The notes beneath the pieces were generated by a model that was not told the origin of the DNA, did no database searches, and worked only from the letters and a program-made list of their open reading frames with translations. The translations under genes were made by a program, and so were the position numbers. Shown piece by piece: positions 22,085 through 31,352 of a stretch of 64,000 bases of DNA. Source of the DNA: Saprospiraceae bacterium (GTDB lineage: Bacteria; Bacteroidota; Bacteroidia; Chitinophagales; Saprospiraceae). The stretch is from contig JADKGF010000012.1 in the NCBI GenBank assembly GCA_016717105.1, forward strand, positions 62,001-126,000. The letters run 5' to 3'. The stretch's first letter is position 1. Every line of letters begins with the position of its first letter.

Positions 22085-23001
22085 ATGAAGAGTAAACTTA
22101 TTTTAATGGGAGCTAGTGCGATGTTTTTAATTGGGTGTACAGTGCAAAACATAAAGTCATTTCAGCAACAAGTAAAATCACCTCAATACCAAGACAAGTA
22201 TGTAGAATTTATGGATACGGATGAAACAGTAGTAACATCAACATACCATTCACTATTTACAAAAAAGGCCGATGGTAGATATGTATTCAGACAGTTTTCC
22301 CAGAGACCGAACAAATCACAAACTTGACGCATTATGCCGCAGATAAAGAAATTGAACATGGACTTCACAAAAAATGGTGTGATGATGGTACACTAAGCAC
22401 AGAAGGGAATTATGTAAATGGGAAAAAAATAGGCACATGGTATCATATTGGAACAGGTACAGGCACCTACATAGATGGAAAAATGGAAGGCAAGTGGGAA
22501 AGAAAAAATGAAAAAGGGCTCACAAAATCTATCTATCAGTATAAAGATGGTAAAAAAGATGGCCCATTTATGGTTTATGATTCTTTAGGAGTTTTGACAA
22601 ATGAAGGCGTGTATAAAGCGGATACGATCTTTAGTCAATCCAATATCGAGCAAAATGCTAAATTGACACAAATTCCACTATTTTCCCCTTGTGAAGGGCT
22701 ATCGGGTAAGGAAGCAAAAGACTGTGCAAATTCAAAATTATTAACTTATGTTTACAAAAACCTTAAATATCCAGCTATCGCCCGTGAAAATGATCTTGAA
22801 GGTCAAGTTATAGCACAGTTTTATGTTGAATCAGATGGTCAGGTCACAGAAATAAAGATAAATAACGGATTGTGCCAAGCTATGAAAGATGAGGTAACTC
22901 GAGTAATCAAAAGCATGCCTACATGGAGTCCAGCTATAAAAGATGGAAAACCAGTAAGATGTTTATATACGTTACCCGTGAAATTCAAGTTGGAAGGTTA
23001 A
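22085..23001 (+). CDS. Lipoprotein with MORN-like repeats and TonB C-terminal domain (one frame break)
   Basis: About 306 residues once a single break at the T4 run 22295-22298 is bridged; one extra T gives FRQFFPETEQITNLTHYAADKE-type continuity. A lipobox (FLIGC) at residue 18 is followed by toxin/antitoxin MORN-type repeats (GLHKKWCDDG, GNYVNGKKIGTW, YKDGKKDGPF) and a TonB C-terminal domain (about 225-306: YPAIARENDLEGQVIAQFYV, GQVTEIKI). Such proteins are common in Bacteroidota. They are not TonB itself because no N-terminal membrane anchor with Pro-rich linker is present. Confidence 0.65.
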
Positions 23002-23027
23002 TAAACATATTTTTAAAATCTAAACAG

Positions 23028-23106
23028 CTCAGTGGGAGCTCGTGGGAACTCAGTGGGAACTCAGTGGGAGTATGGTGGGAGTATGGTGGGAGTTGATAGG
23101 GAGCTC
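23028..23106. repeat. Short tandem repeats of 11-bp units
   Basis: CTCAGTGGGA and TATGGTGGGA units recur back to back (for example CAGTGGGAACT at 23051-23072, then GTATGGTGGGA twice). The block starts 26 bases after the preceding gene's stop and leads into the longer ACCACTAAGG repeats. Confidence 0.6.
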
Positions 23107-23164
23107 CTACGGAGCAGGTACTGAGTTGGTATGTAGGAAGTATGGTGATTTGGTTGATTTTTTA

Positions 23165-23313
23165 ACCACTAAGGACACGAAGGTTTTCACTAAGGATGTA
23201 TGTTTACCACTAAGAACACTAAGATTTACACTAAGATTCACTAAGGTTTTGTTGGATGTTTTGGATTCTTTACCACTAAGGACACGAAGGTTTTCACTAA
23301 GTGCACTAAGGTT
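23165..23313. repeat. ACCACTAAGGACACGAAGG repeat array, left part
   Basis: Three imperfect units begin with ACCACTAAGRACAC and contain TTTTCACTAAG or ATTCACTAAGG. The array is interrupted by the IS3-family element and resumes after it. Confidence 0.75.
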
Positions 23314-23350
23314 GGAGTTCACTCACCAAAGTAGAGATGTAAATAGGCTA

Positions 23351-24199
23351 CTAAGCTGCTAATTTATGAATAAATTTTAAAAATACCTCTAATGGTGATC
23401 TACCATCTAAGTGTGAATGTATTCTTACCGTATTGTACCAACCATCTATGTAATTAAAGATGAATGATTTAAGTGTCTTGTTGTCATTGAAAATATATTT
23501 ATCCAATTTTTCCGTTTTGATCGTCTTAAAGAAAGATTCTGCTACTGCGTTGTCCCAACAATTACCTTTTCGAGACATACTCTGCACACAATTATAGGTG
23601 GTCAAAATATCTCTAAATTCGTGACAAGCATACTGTATGCCCCTGTCTGAATGAATCATAAGATTATGTTCTCTTGTTATTCCTCGATTTGCTATTGCCT
23701 TTTGTAATGCTGCTATCACTGTATCTTTTGCCGTCATATTATTACTCAATACCCATCCTACTATCATTCTATCTGCCAAGTCTAGGAATATAGTCAGGTA
23801 CATCCAATGGCTACTTACTCTAATGTACGTGATGTCACTGACCCAAACTGTATTGATATTTTCAACCGTAAAATTCCTATTGAGTAAATTTTCTGGTGTC
23901 TCAAAATCATGTGTAGAATCTGTAGTGGCAATAAATCTTCTCTTGACTCTCGCACGTAAGTTGAGGTTGTTCATATATCTACCTACTGTTGATTTTGAGA
24001 TATCTATACCGCTCTTCCTAAGCTCCACAACGACTCTGGGACTTCCGTACGTACTTCCTGATTCTTTATATACCGTGGCAATTTCATCTTTTATGGATGC
24101 TACCGCATCGTCTTTTAAAGGATTGGCTTTTAGCCATTTATAAAATCCACTAGCACTCACTGCTAGTACTCGGGACATCATCTCGACAGTATATTGCAT
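23351..24199 (-). CDS. IS3-family transposase OrfB (DDE integrase domain)
   Basis: 282 residues from the internal ATG. The open frame continues upstream to the slippery site near 24259, so the natural product is probably the OrfAB fusion. A helix-turn-helix-like HTH_21 region (YTVEMMSRVLAVSASGFYKWLK) is followed by the rve catalytic core with VWVSDITYI (first Asp), HSDRGIQYACHEF (second Asp) and the final Glu in WDNAVAESFFKTIKTE. This is typical of the IS150 subgroup of IS3. Confidence 0.9.
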   Translation of the reverse strand: MQYTVEMMSRVLAVSASGFYKWLKANPLKDDAVASIKDEIATVYKESGSTYGSPRVVVELRKSGIDISKSTVGRYMNNLNLRARVKRRFIATTDSTHDFETPENLLNRNFTVENINTVWVSDITYIRVSSHWMYLTIFLDLADRMIVGWVLSNNMTAKDTVIAALQKAIANRGITREHNLMIHSDRGIQYACHEFRDILTTYNCVQSMSRKGNCWDNAVAESFFKTIKTEKLDKYIFNDNKTLKSFIFNYIDGWYNTVRIHSHLDGRSPLEVFLKFIHKLAA

Positions 24200-24210
24200 T
24201 CTATGGTCTT

Positions 24211-24528
24211 TTATGAATGCAAATTTCTCTTGTCTGCTACAGAGAAGATGCCCAAGGCTTTTTTTAATATCTCCTTCTCTAATTCTAATTCTCTGAGCTG
24301 TTTCTTAAGGGCTAAGACTTCCTTCTCGTGATCTGTAAGTATTGGATTACCGTTGCCTGGAAAAGCTGCTGTATCGAACTTTGTAAACTCGCTCCTCCAT
24401 TTATATATGGTATTCATATGAACCGCAAATCGCTTGGCTAATGATTCTATGGATATTTGCTCATCCATTGCTAACTTGACTACCTCAAGCTTCTCCTCCT
24501 TGGTGTACTTCTTCCTTGATATGGACAT
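24211..24528 (-). CDS. IS3-family transposase OrfA (helix-turn-helix)
   Basis: 105 residues. An N-terminal HTH_Tnp_1 domain (KYTKEEKLEVVKLAM, SIESLAKRFAVHMNTIYKWRSEF) is followed by a leucine-zipper coiled coil (KEVLALKKQLRELELEKEILKKAL). Near its end the minus strand reads TTAAAAAAAGCC (A7G; T7 at 24259-24265), a classical -1 slippery site. Slippage there would fuse OrfA to OrfB. Confidence 0.88.
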   Translation of the reverse strand: MSISRKKYTKEEKLEVVKLAMDEQISIESLAKRFAVHMNTIYKWRSEFTKFDTAAFPGNGNPILTDHEKEVLALKKQLRELELEKEILKKALGIFSVADKRNLHS

Positions 24529-24609
24529 TATTTGATTTTTATAAAGTGTGAAATTAATAAGATTTATCTTTTTATCTTATCTATATCTCTACTTTATTGA
24601 GGAAGTTCA

Positions 24610-25023
24610 GTTTGTATGACGGCGTTGTTTTTCTTTACCACTAAGAGCATTAAGATTTACACTAAGATTCACGAAGGTACACTATAGGTTTTATTGGAAG
24701 TTTTGGTTTTCTTTACCACTAAGGACACGAAGGTTTCACTAAGGTTGTTGATGTTTTGGATTCTTAACCACTAAGGACATTAAGATTTTCACTAAGATTC
24801 ACTAAGGTTGTATGACGGCTTGGTATTCTTTACCACTAAGGACACGAAAATTTTCACTAAGGTGTTAATAACTGAATTTTTTAACCACTAAGGACACGAA
24901 GATTTACACTAAGATTCACGAAGGTTTTGTTGGATGTTTTGGATTCTTTACCACTAAGGACACGAAGGTTTTCACTAAGATTTACGAAGGTTTTGGTGGA
25001 GAGTTTGGTTTTTTACCACAAAG
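24610..25023. repeat. ACCACTAAGGACACGAAGG repeat array, right part
   Basis: Six further imperfect units of about 52-78 bp, starting near 24637, 24715, 24768, 24832, 24884 and 24950. Each opens with ACCACTAAG and contains TTCACTAAG or ACACTAAGATTCACGAAGG, separated by variable linkers such as TTTTGGATTCTTT. No open frame of note runs through it. The 160 bases that follow, up to the promoter motif at 25182, contain nothing recognised. Confidence 0.75.
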
Positions 25024-25181
25024 TGTCGTCCAGAATTAGCGCCAAAATAAGATACCGAGAAAAAGATTAGAAACTTTGAGTATTCAAACTTTTGAACTCA
25101 TGTTATATTACTCAAAAGTCCTAAAGATGAAGTAGATCACCAAAAGTCAATCCTTTACACTATTTCTACCCCAAAAATGGT

Positions 25182-25224
25182 ACATATGAACTATTGTGCG
25201 CTGCAACGAAAAGGCGTACCTTTG
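25182..25224 (+). promoter_or_regulatory. Promoter with shared upstream motif, driving the response regulator
   Basis: ACATATGAACTATTGT (25182-25197) contains the TTG -33 element (25194-25196). TACCTTTG (25217-25224) is the -7 element, with a 20-bp spacer. The same motif and the same spacing occur upstream of the genes at 28346 and 31353. Confidence 0.7.
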
Positions 25225-25247
25225 TTTTTTACACAAATGGGTAAATA

Positions 25248-25889
25248 GTGAACCAAAGGAAAATACAGATTTGCATTGTCGAAGATGATGATGAAATCAG
25301 AAGACTAACTAAAGTAGTCGTAGAGATGTCCGGTACCATCGAATGCATATATTCTTTTGAAAATGGTGAAGATTTTTTGGAGGCGGCAGAGCATCTTAAG
25401 GTAGATATCGTCCTGATGGATATAGGCCTGCCAGGTATCCCGGGAACGGAATGCGTGCGCTTGTGCAGCGTTGCTAATATGTCATTTAATTTTGTGATGT
25501 ACACGACACATTTTGTGGCATCAGAAGTCTTTGAAGCACTGCGGGCCGGCGCCAAAGGTTATATTCTCAAAGGTTGCCAGCCGCAGCAACTGGTCAGTGA
25601 TATCGAAGAAATGTATGCTGGTGGATCACCGATGTCTCCGCAGATAAGCAGGTTGGTGATAGAATCCTTCAATCAAGTGGGCTCGGATCAGGACAAATTG
25701 GACAAGCTGACCAAGCAAGAAAAAGAAATTCTTCAAGACTTGGATAAGGGACTGAATTACAAGGAGATAGCTTTTCAACGTTTTGTTTCGCCTCATACGG
25801 TTCGGGCACACATCCGCTCTATTTACGAGAAGCTACACGTCCATTCCAAGCTGGAAGCCATCAGGATATTTCAAAGTACAAATTTCTAA
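25248..25889 (+). CDS. NarL/FixJ-type response regulator
   Basis: 213 residues starting at a GTG codon, the first in-frame start after the promoter. The receiver domain (about 5-120) has the acidic pair in VEDDDE, the phospho-acceptor Asp58 in VLMDIGLPG, a Thr in MYTTH and a Lys in GYILKG. The LuxR-type helix-turn-helix (about 145-205) reads LTKQEKEILQDLDKGLNYKEIAFQ and SPHTVRAHIRSIYEKL. It is followed on the same strand by a histidine kinase of the HisKA_3 type, its probable partner. The shared promoter motif suggests it could regulate itself and the two other loci (inference). Confidence 0.88.
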   Translation: MNQRKIQICIVEDDDEIRRLTKVVVEMSGTIECIYSFENGEDFLEAAEHLKVDIVLMDIGLPGIPGTECVRLCSVANMSFNFVMYTTHFVASEVFEALRAGAKGYILKGCQPQQLVSDIEEMYAGGSPMSPQISRLVIESFNQVGSDQDKLDKLTKQEKEILQDLDKGLNYKEIAFQRFVSPHTVRAHIRSIYEKLHVHSKLEAIRIFQSTNF

Positions 25890-26121
25890 GACTCATCTTT
25901 TCAAATCAAATATATACATCTTTTGGATCTATGAAATTTAAATATATGATCATGAATTCTGAAATGTGTTTGTTTGTTGTAGTACTTCCGAAAATATAAT
26001 TAATTTGTTGCACCAATTGAAATTACTTTATAAGGTATAGAGGAGACGAGCTGATGAAAAAGTGGAAACCATAAGTAGTTTTTTGTTATGTGCCCCATTG
26101 ACCACTTATAGAAAACAGTGT

Positions 26122-28022
26122 ATGATTTATAAGGTAGTCGTAATATTCTTATGTTTGCTTATGGTGTCTGAGTTGTCAGCATCGTCGCAGGATGATTGTG
26201 TACTACAAAGCAATTTCCATGGGCAAGATATTCGATATTGCTCTTTTATATTACCTGATAAGGGCACCATTTACAATAAAAAAACTGCCCTAAAAGCGTA
26301 TCATGATGGAAAATTCATACCTGTACTTGAAGCTGATGCTGCATTAAGTCGGATGAATCATTGGTTGGTTTTTGAGCTGAAGCAGTATTTCGATGAACAA
26401 GTAATACTGACGGTCAAGTTCTCTGATCTACGTGGTGTCTGGATGATAGAAAATGATAGCTTGTTACCGATACCTTTCAGTGGATATTTGCCTGAAAAAG
26501 ATTTTAGAATACAAACGACTTTTAGTGACAATCACAGGTTTGTATATCGGCTTTCACGTGGCGAATCCGTTAAAATTTTATGTAAGACTTATCCTAAGTA
26601 CCTAGAAAGAGGACATGCCTATCCGGAAATTTTTGATTTGCGCAAGTATGAATCAGATTTGGCAGATACACTGTCTCTAAGCACATTTCTCAATGGCCTT
26701 GTCTTAGGTATAATGCTATTATTCCTAAGTATCGCTTGGTTGGTGTACATCTTGTTTAGAGAGAAGGCTTATTTGGCCTATGTGTTTTATATAATTTTCG
26801 TCATCGTGTATTTATGGCGGGATTTTGAATACCTCAATCTCTATTTTTTTTCTACAATGAAGTATGTAGGATGGCATGATACCAAGCTGGTAATGAACTG
26901 TCTTATCGGAGGTAGCTATATCATTTTTATCAAGTATTTTCTCAACACCAAAGAGAATCATCACTCCGTAGATAAGATACTGAATGTCTTTTTATTTTTG
27001 TTTATCATCATTATCCCTATTGATTATATCGGTAGCGAATTGATGGGCTGGTGGCCTTATAAAGTCGGCATTTATTTTGCAGGTGGTATAGCCCTTGTCA
27101 CCCAGATAATGTACAATGCCTATTTCATCCGCAATCCAGATCCAATGGTTCGCTATATAGTCATCGGTACTTTTTTTCTCACTTTGGGTGCGATTTCGAT
27201 TCCACTTTTTCATGTTGAAATTCACACTTGGATCGTCCGTACTTGTTTTATCATAGAAATGATATTTTTTACGGCAGCATTGAGCCAAAGAATCAAAAAA
27301 GTAAATCTGGCCCGAAAACGGGTAGAAAACGAACTTAATGAAGCACAGATTCGCTTTGAAATCGAAACAGAAAGACGATTGATAGAAGACCGACTTTTGA
27401 CGGCAGAAAAAATACGGGACGAACTCGCCAGAGATATACATGATGAAATCGGTGCAGAACTCACCAAGATTTCGCTCTCGTCTCACGTCATCTCGAGATC
27501 AGACAAAATTGATGATGAATACACAAAATCTAAGATAGCTAAGTTGGGTGAAGACGCTATAAATGCTAATAACCAACTCAGACAGTTATTATTTTCTATC
27601 AATCCTTCCTACGATCACTTTGACATCATTCAGTCTTATTTTAGAGAGATAGCTGTTTTGTTTTTTACAGATACGGGTATGACCTTGCATTTTGAATTGG
27701 AATCCTCTATATCGAATCCCAAAATGGATAGAATTGTAAAAGCCAGTTGATCCTTATCTATAAGGAAATGCTCAATAATATTGCAAAACATGCCAAAGCC
27801 ACCTTTATTTATATCAGTCTTTTTATGCCTGATAAGGATACATACAAGCTGATCGTAAGAGATAATGGTATTGGGTTTAATCCAAATCTTACCACCAAGT
27901 ACAGAAATGGTATGCGCAATATGAAAAAACGATGTGAAAAAATAGGTGCCGATATTTCAGTAGAAACATCTGTAAATCTTGGTGTACGCATTGTCGTCTC
28001 AGGTCCTCTTCAAGGATTTTGA
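26122..28022 (+). CDS. 7TM-DISM sensor histidine kinase (one frame break)
   Basis: About 634 residues from the ATG at 26122, chosen because it begins a signal peptide (VVVIFLCLLMVSELSA); an upstream ATG at 26062 is in frame. A periplasmic 7TMR-DISM extracellular-like domain is followed by about seven membrane helices (roughly residues 190-390), a coiled coil (ARKRVENELNEAQIRFEIE), a HisKA_3 phosphoacceptor segment (RDIHDEIGAELTKISLS) and a HATPase domain (MLNNIAKHAKAT, VRDNGIGF). The frame breaks at the A4 run 27738-27741; one extra base joins MDRIVK to QLILIYKEML. This architecture senses an unknown extracellular signal. Pairing with the preceding NarL-type regulator is expected. Confidence 0.85.
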
Positions 28023-28155
28023 TTGGTACAAAACTAATTTGTTTATATCCACTTTGAATGAAAGTGTACATTGTAAAATGAATACAGAATTTCCTATTTG
28101 TTGATAAAAAACCAATAAAGTTACCGTTTACTCATCAATTGCAATCAAAAATACC

Positions 28156-28198
28156 ACAAATGAACTATTGTATGGATTTCTATTGCCATATACCTTTG
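28156..28198 (+). promoter_or_regulatory. Promoter with shared upstream motif, ahead of the beta-helix gene
   Basis: ACAAATGAACTATTGT (28156-28171) with TTG at 28168-28170 and TACCTTTG at 28191-28198, again a 20-bp spacer. The gene starts 147 bases after the -7 box, leaving a long untranslated leader that holds no recognised element. Confidence 0.7.
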
Positions 28199-28345
28199 CA
28201 ATGCATCAATACACGATTTTTTTATGTGGAATTTGCAACATAATTTTTTTAGACCAGTCATATTTAGGGTCAATACCTTCAATGATTTGGAAAAGTATTC
28301 CTCCAGTAAATCTGATATGACTTCAAAATTTTAAATACTTTAAAC

Positions 28346-30256
28346 ATGAAATACTTTAATTTATCTTTTTCCAAATTCTTTTTATTATTGATTTTATTTT
28401 TATATATAAATACTAAATTGTATAGTGCTATATGCCAATTTTGCCCAAATGATAATGGCGGTGGCGGTGGATCTTCTGTTGATTGTACTACATATGGAGA
28501 AACTATCTATGTTGATATCTCCAGACCAAATGACAATGGTGATGGCAAGAGTTGGGCGAATGCAAAAAAATACTTACATACAGCATTGGATATTGCTAAT
28601 TATTGTGATGAAATTCAAAGAATTGAAGTGGCACAAGGTGTTTATAAACCTGCAATTACATCTACAAACAGAGATTTAACTTTTTTTGTAGGAAATGACA
28701 TTACTATCCAAGGCGGATATCCTTCAGGAGGAAATACCAATCCTAATCACGTTTTATATCAAACTATTTTAAGCGGAGTATTAGCTACTGGAATCGAGAC
28801 GTATCACATAATGGTCATATATAATCAAATAGGAGGTGTGTCTGTACATGGTTGTATTTTTCAAAATGGTTTTGCTGATGGTACAGGTAGCCTCCAGATT
28901 GGAAATAGTGTTTATATGGCCAGAGATGATGGTGCCGCAGTTTATATAAAGGATAATACTGCTGTAAATTTTAAAAATTGTCTTTTTTACAATAATGTTG
29001 CCAACGATCATGGAGGTGCTGTTTATTCATTTGCGAGCACTACTAATTTTGTAAATGTAATTTTTGCAAATAATACTGCAGGTGTAAATGGAGGTGGGTT
29101 GTATCTTCAAACAAATAGTGAATCTAACCTTACCAACTGCACATTTGCCAATAATTATTATGTTTCAGGAGGTGGTGGAGCCATTTACAATACTACAGGA
29201 TCTAATATTAATGTGTATAACACCATCATCTGGAGTAACACTAATTCTTGGAATGGAGGAGGTCAAAGGAACGTTTGGTATAGTTTGATTCAAGATAGTA
29301 ATACCCATAATGGTGGTAGCTCAACAAACAACATTTATATTGATCCAGAATTTGTAAATAGTGCGAATATAGCTGGGCCTGATGGAGATTTTTTTACGAT
29401 AGATGATGGACTTATGGTATGTACTGGTAGCATTATTATCAATAGAGGACTAAACACAGCTTTGAATATTTCAAATCTTGATATAAAAAGGGATAATAGA
29501 AAATTTAATGAACAGGTGGATATTGGACCTTATGAAAATGAAAACTACCCAAAAGGGTATAGTGCACCTGCACATGGTGATAGTACGGTAGCAAGAGTTT
29601 ACTTAGGAAAGACTTCAATACCATTGGAGGATTGTAAAGTGTTATCAATATTAACACCTGATAATGCAATTAATTATCAATTTAAAACTGTAGTAAGGCA
29701 TATAAATTCCAGTTTTCCTACCTACAATCAATATACAAAATTTGTAGATCGATATTATTATTTGGAGCGTATTCCGATAGGGGACTTTAATGGAAAAATT
29801 ACATTATTTTTCACAAACTATGATTTTGTTCAATTTAATGATGATCCATATTCCCTTAATAATCTGCCAATAGCCTCAAATCAAATTAAGAATCACCTCA
29901 GAATCATAAAATTTCCTGGGGTATCTTCAACTTACTTACCAGATAGCTACACTGCTGAACCAGAAATTATAGACCCTGCTGATGCAGATATTAGTTACAG
30001 TCTTACTACATTAATTTGGACTGTTACATTTGAAAATACAGGTTCTTTAGGTACCTATTTCGTTACGACAAAATATGATTACATCTTAAATGGTACTGAT
30101 TTTAGTAATCCAAATAACTGGAATAATAATATAAAACCTAATGCTATATTGCCTAGCTTAAATAGAATATTTGTAACTTATCCATATCATTGTACTATAA
30201 ATGAAGCTTTTGAATTAAAACCATTTTCTAAATTTGATTTTATTACACCAATTTGA
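28346..30256 (+). CDS. Secreted right-handed beta-helix protein
   Basis: 636 residues with an N-terminal signal peptide (FFLLLILFLYINTKLYS). A Gly-rich linker leads to a domain typical of polymorphic outer-membrane-protein/pectate-lyase-like helices: YVDISRPNDNGDGKSWANA, then repeated turns such as NNVANDHGGAVYSF, NNTAGVNGGGLYLQ and NNYYVSGGGGAIYN, and a VDIGPYE end motif of the choice-of-anchor Q type. The C-terminal 230 residues are not recognised, and no clear type IX sorting domain is visible. It is likely a cell-surface or released protein. Its own promoter carries the motif shared with the adjacent regulators. Confidence 0.65.
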   Translation: MKYFNLSFSKFFLLLILFLYINTKLYSAICQFCPNDNGGGGGSSVDCTTYGETIYVDISRPNDNGDGKSWANAKKYLHTALDIANYCDEIQRIEVAQGVYKPAITSTNRDLTFFVGNDITIQGGYPSGGNTNPNHVLYQTILSGVLATGIETYHIMVIYNQIGGVSVHGCIFQNGFADGTGSLQIGNSVYMARDDGAAVYIKDNTAVNFKNCLFYNNVANDHGGAVYSFASTTNFVNVIFANNTAGVNGGGLYLQTNSESNLTNCTFANNYYVSGGGGAIYNTTGSNINVYNTIIWSNTNSWNGGGQRNVWYSLIQDSNTHNGGSSTNNIYIDPEFVNSANIAGPDGDFFTIDDGLMVCTGSIIINRGLNTALNISNLDIKRDNRKFNEQVDIGPYENENYPKGYSAPAHGDSTVARVYLGKTSIPLEDCKVLSILTPDNAINYQFKTVVRHINSSFPTYNQYTKFVDRYYYLERIPIGDFNGKITLFFTNYDFVQFNDDPYSLNNLPIASNQIKNHLRIIKFPGVSSTYLPDSYTAEPEIIDPADADISYSLTTLIWTVTFENTGSLGTYFVTTKYDYILNGTDFSNPNNWNNNIKPNAILPSLNRIFVTYPYHCTINEAFELKPFSKFDFITPI

Positions 30257-30523
30257 AAATTCCGTAATATTAATATGATCCTTATGGAAACCATTGATAA
30301 AGTAACATCATCCATTAACGTTATATTTTTTACCTATTTAACTCAAATTCAAAAAGTAATAATCATGAAAACAAAATCAATTTATCATCAAAATTCAGCA
30401 CACGAATAATAAATCCACTTAAATGAAACCAATTTTAATTTCAATACTAATAATTGCCATGATTGCTAATATTTAATAAGTATGTATTTTTAAAATATTA
30501 TAAAACCATCTTAATCAAATGTT
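30257..30523 (+). other. Intergenic stretch with two truncated small open frames
   Basis: Two short ATG frames, 30365-30409 (14 residues) and 30423-30476 (17 residues, MKPILISILIIAMIANI), look like gene beginnings. The second resembles the first half of a signal peptide and then stops. No full gene follows in any frame before 30524. They may be remnants or chance. Confidence 0.3.
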
Positions 30524-31080
30524 ATGAAGAAGTATTTTTATTTATTTTTATTGTATTAGTAGTATCATGTAATCAAAAACCAGAAACTGCAAAATCTTCT
30601 GCCAGTAAAGAGTTGTTTGATGAAAAAACAGAACTCGACTCTATTATGCATGTCATTGACAATGAGACGAAAATGTTTTTCGCTGGCAATGTGGAAGGAT
30701 GGCGTGCATGATGGAGCGACAAGGACTACACATCACAAGCATGGAATAATAGTGATGGCACAGCAGATGTTGCCAAAGGTTGGGATGCTATCAACAGCCA
30801 AGGATCAGGATGGATCGTTACGTATTATAAAAATGGAGAAAACGTCATCCATCCGGATTATAAACGCAGCGATATCGACATTCATTTCTTTTCCGATAGT
30901 TTGGCTTATTTATCGTGGAAACAATACAACGCCGACAAAGAAAAGAAATATTATAGAGTGAGTGGTGAGTCGCGTATCATGGAAAAAGAAGTCGATGGTT
31001 GGAAAATAGTGAATGTAACAGCTATGTGGGATATTGAACCAAAGGTTTCAGTAGATAGTTTACCGGCCAATTTGAAGTAG
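30524..31080 (+). pseudogene. NTF2/SnoaL-like lipoprotein with a 5' frame break and an in-frame TGA
   Basis: Read through, this gives about 185 residues: a lipoprotein signal (FLFIFIVLVVSC) and an NTF2-like fold (WNNSDGTADVAKGWDAI, YYKNGENVIHP, WKIVNVTAMW). Two defects interrupt it: one base is missing after the second Lys codon near 30530, and an in-frame TGA lies at 30709-30711 between GWRA and WSDKDY. A single substitution to Cys or Trp would close the second. It could be a pseudogene or two sequence errors. It lies between the beta-helix gene and the LytTR regulator. Confidence 0.55.
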
Positions 31081-31240
31081 TAGACGTTACCATTATTTCA
31101 AATTATGAATCTGTCTAACAATGTTTTTAAAAAATTAATAGCAAAATTTTGTTATTTTATCTTATGCTAACATTGTTATACAGCCACAATTTATTAGTTG
31201 ATTTTTGTATGTTATCAACAGATGTGTTGCCAAATATACC

Positions 31241-31283
31241 ACAAATGAACTATTGTACATCCTGATCATAATCCTGATCTTTG
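31241..31283 (+). promoter_or_regulatory. Promoter with shared upstream motif, ahead of the LytTR gene
   Basis: ACAAATGAACTATTGT (31241-31256) is identical over 16 bases to the copy at 28156. TTG is at 31253-31255 and a near -7 box GATCTTTG at 31276-31283, a 20-bp spacer as in the other two copies. Confidence 0.65.
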
Positions 31284-31352
31284 TCAAAGGTTTATATTTA
31301 TAATCTATTAAGTTTCAATTAATAACTCATTAGTATAAAAATTTGTAATATT

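Larger units (their letters stand above)
23314..24609 (-). mobile_element. Complete IS3-family insertion sequence (1296 bp)
   Basis: Two overlapping-frame transposase genes lie between imperfect terminal inverted repeats of about 25 bp that share AAAGTAGAGAT (23328-23338, and its complement at 24583-24593) and CTCA just outside it. The 3-bp direct repeat GTT flanks both ends (23311-23313 and 24610-24612), as expected for IS3-type target duplication. Removing the element and one GTT gives CACTAAGGTTTGTATGACGG, which matches an intact unit of the surrounding array at about 24802-24821. The element therefore jumped into the repeat array recently enough to keep both ends and both open frames. Confidence 0.88.

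Noticed and set aside
23165..25023. Possible CRISPR array
   Set aside because: Units are degenerate, spacing varies from about 45 to 78 bp, sub-repeats occur inside the linkers, and no cas gene is present.
28201..28320. Leader peptide ahead of the beta-helix gene
   Set aside because: An ATG frame of 39 codons follows the promoter, but no terminator/antiterminator pair or biased codon content is present.
30709..30711. Selenocysteine or stop readthrough at an in-frame TGA
   Set aside because: No selenocysteine insertion structure was recognised, the family is not redox-active as far as known, and a second defect in the same gene makes error or decay simpler.
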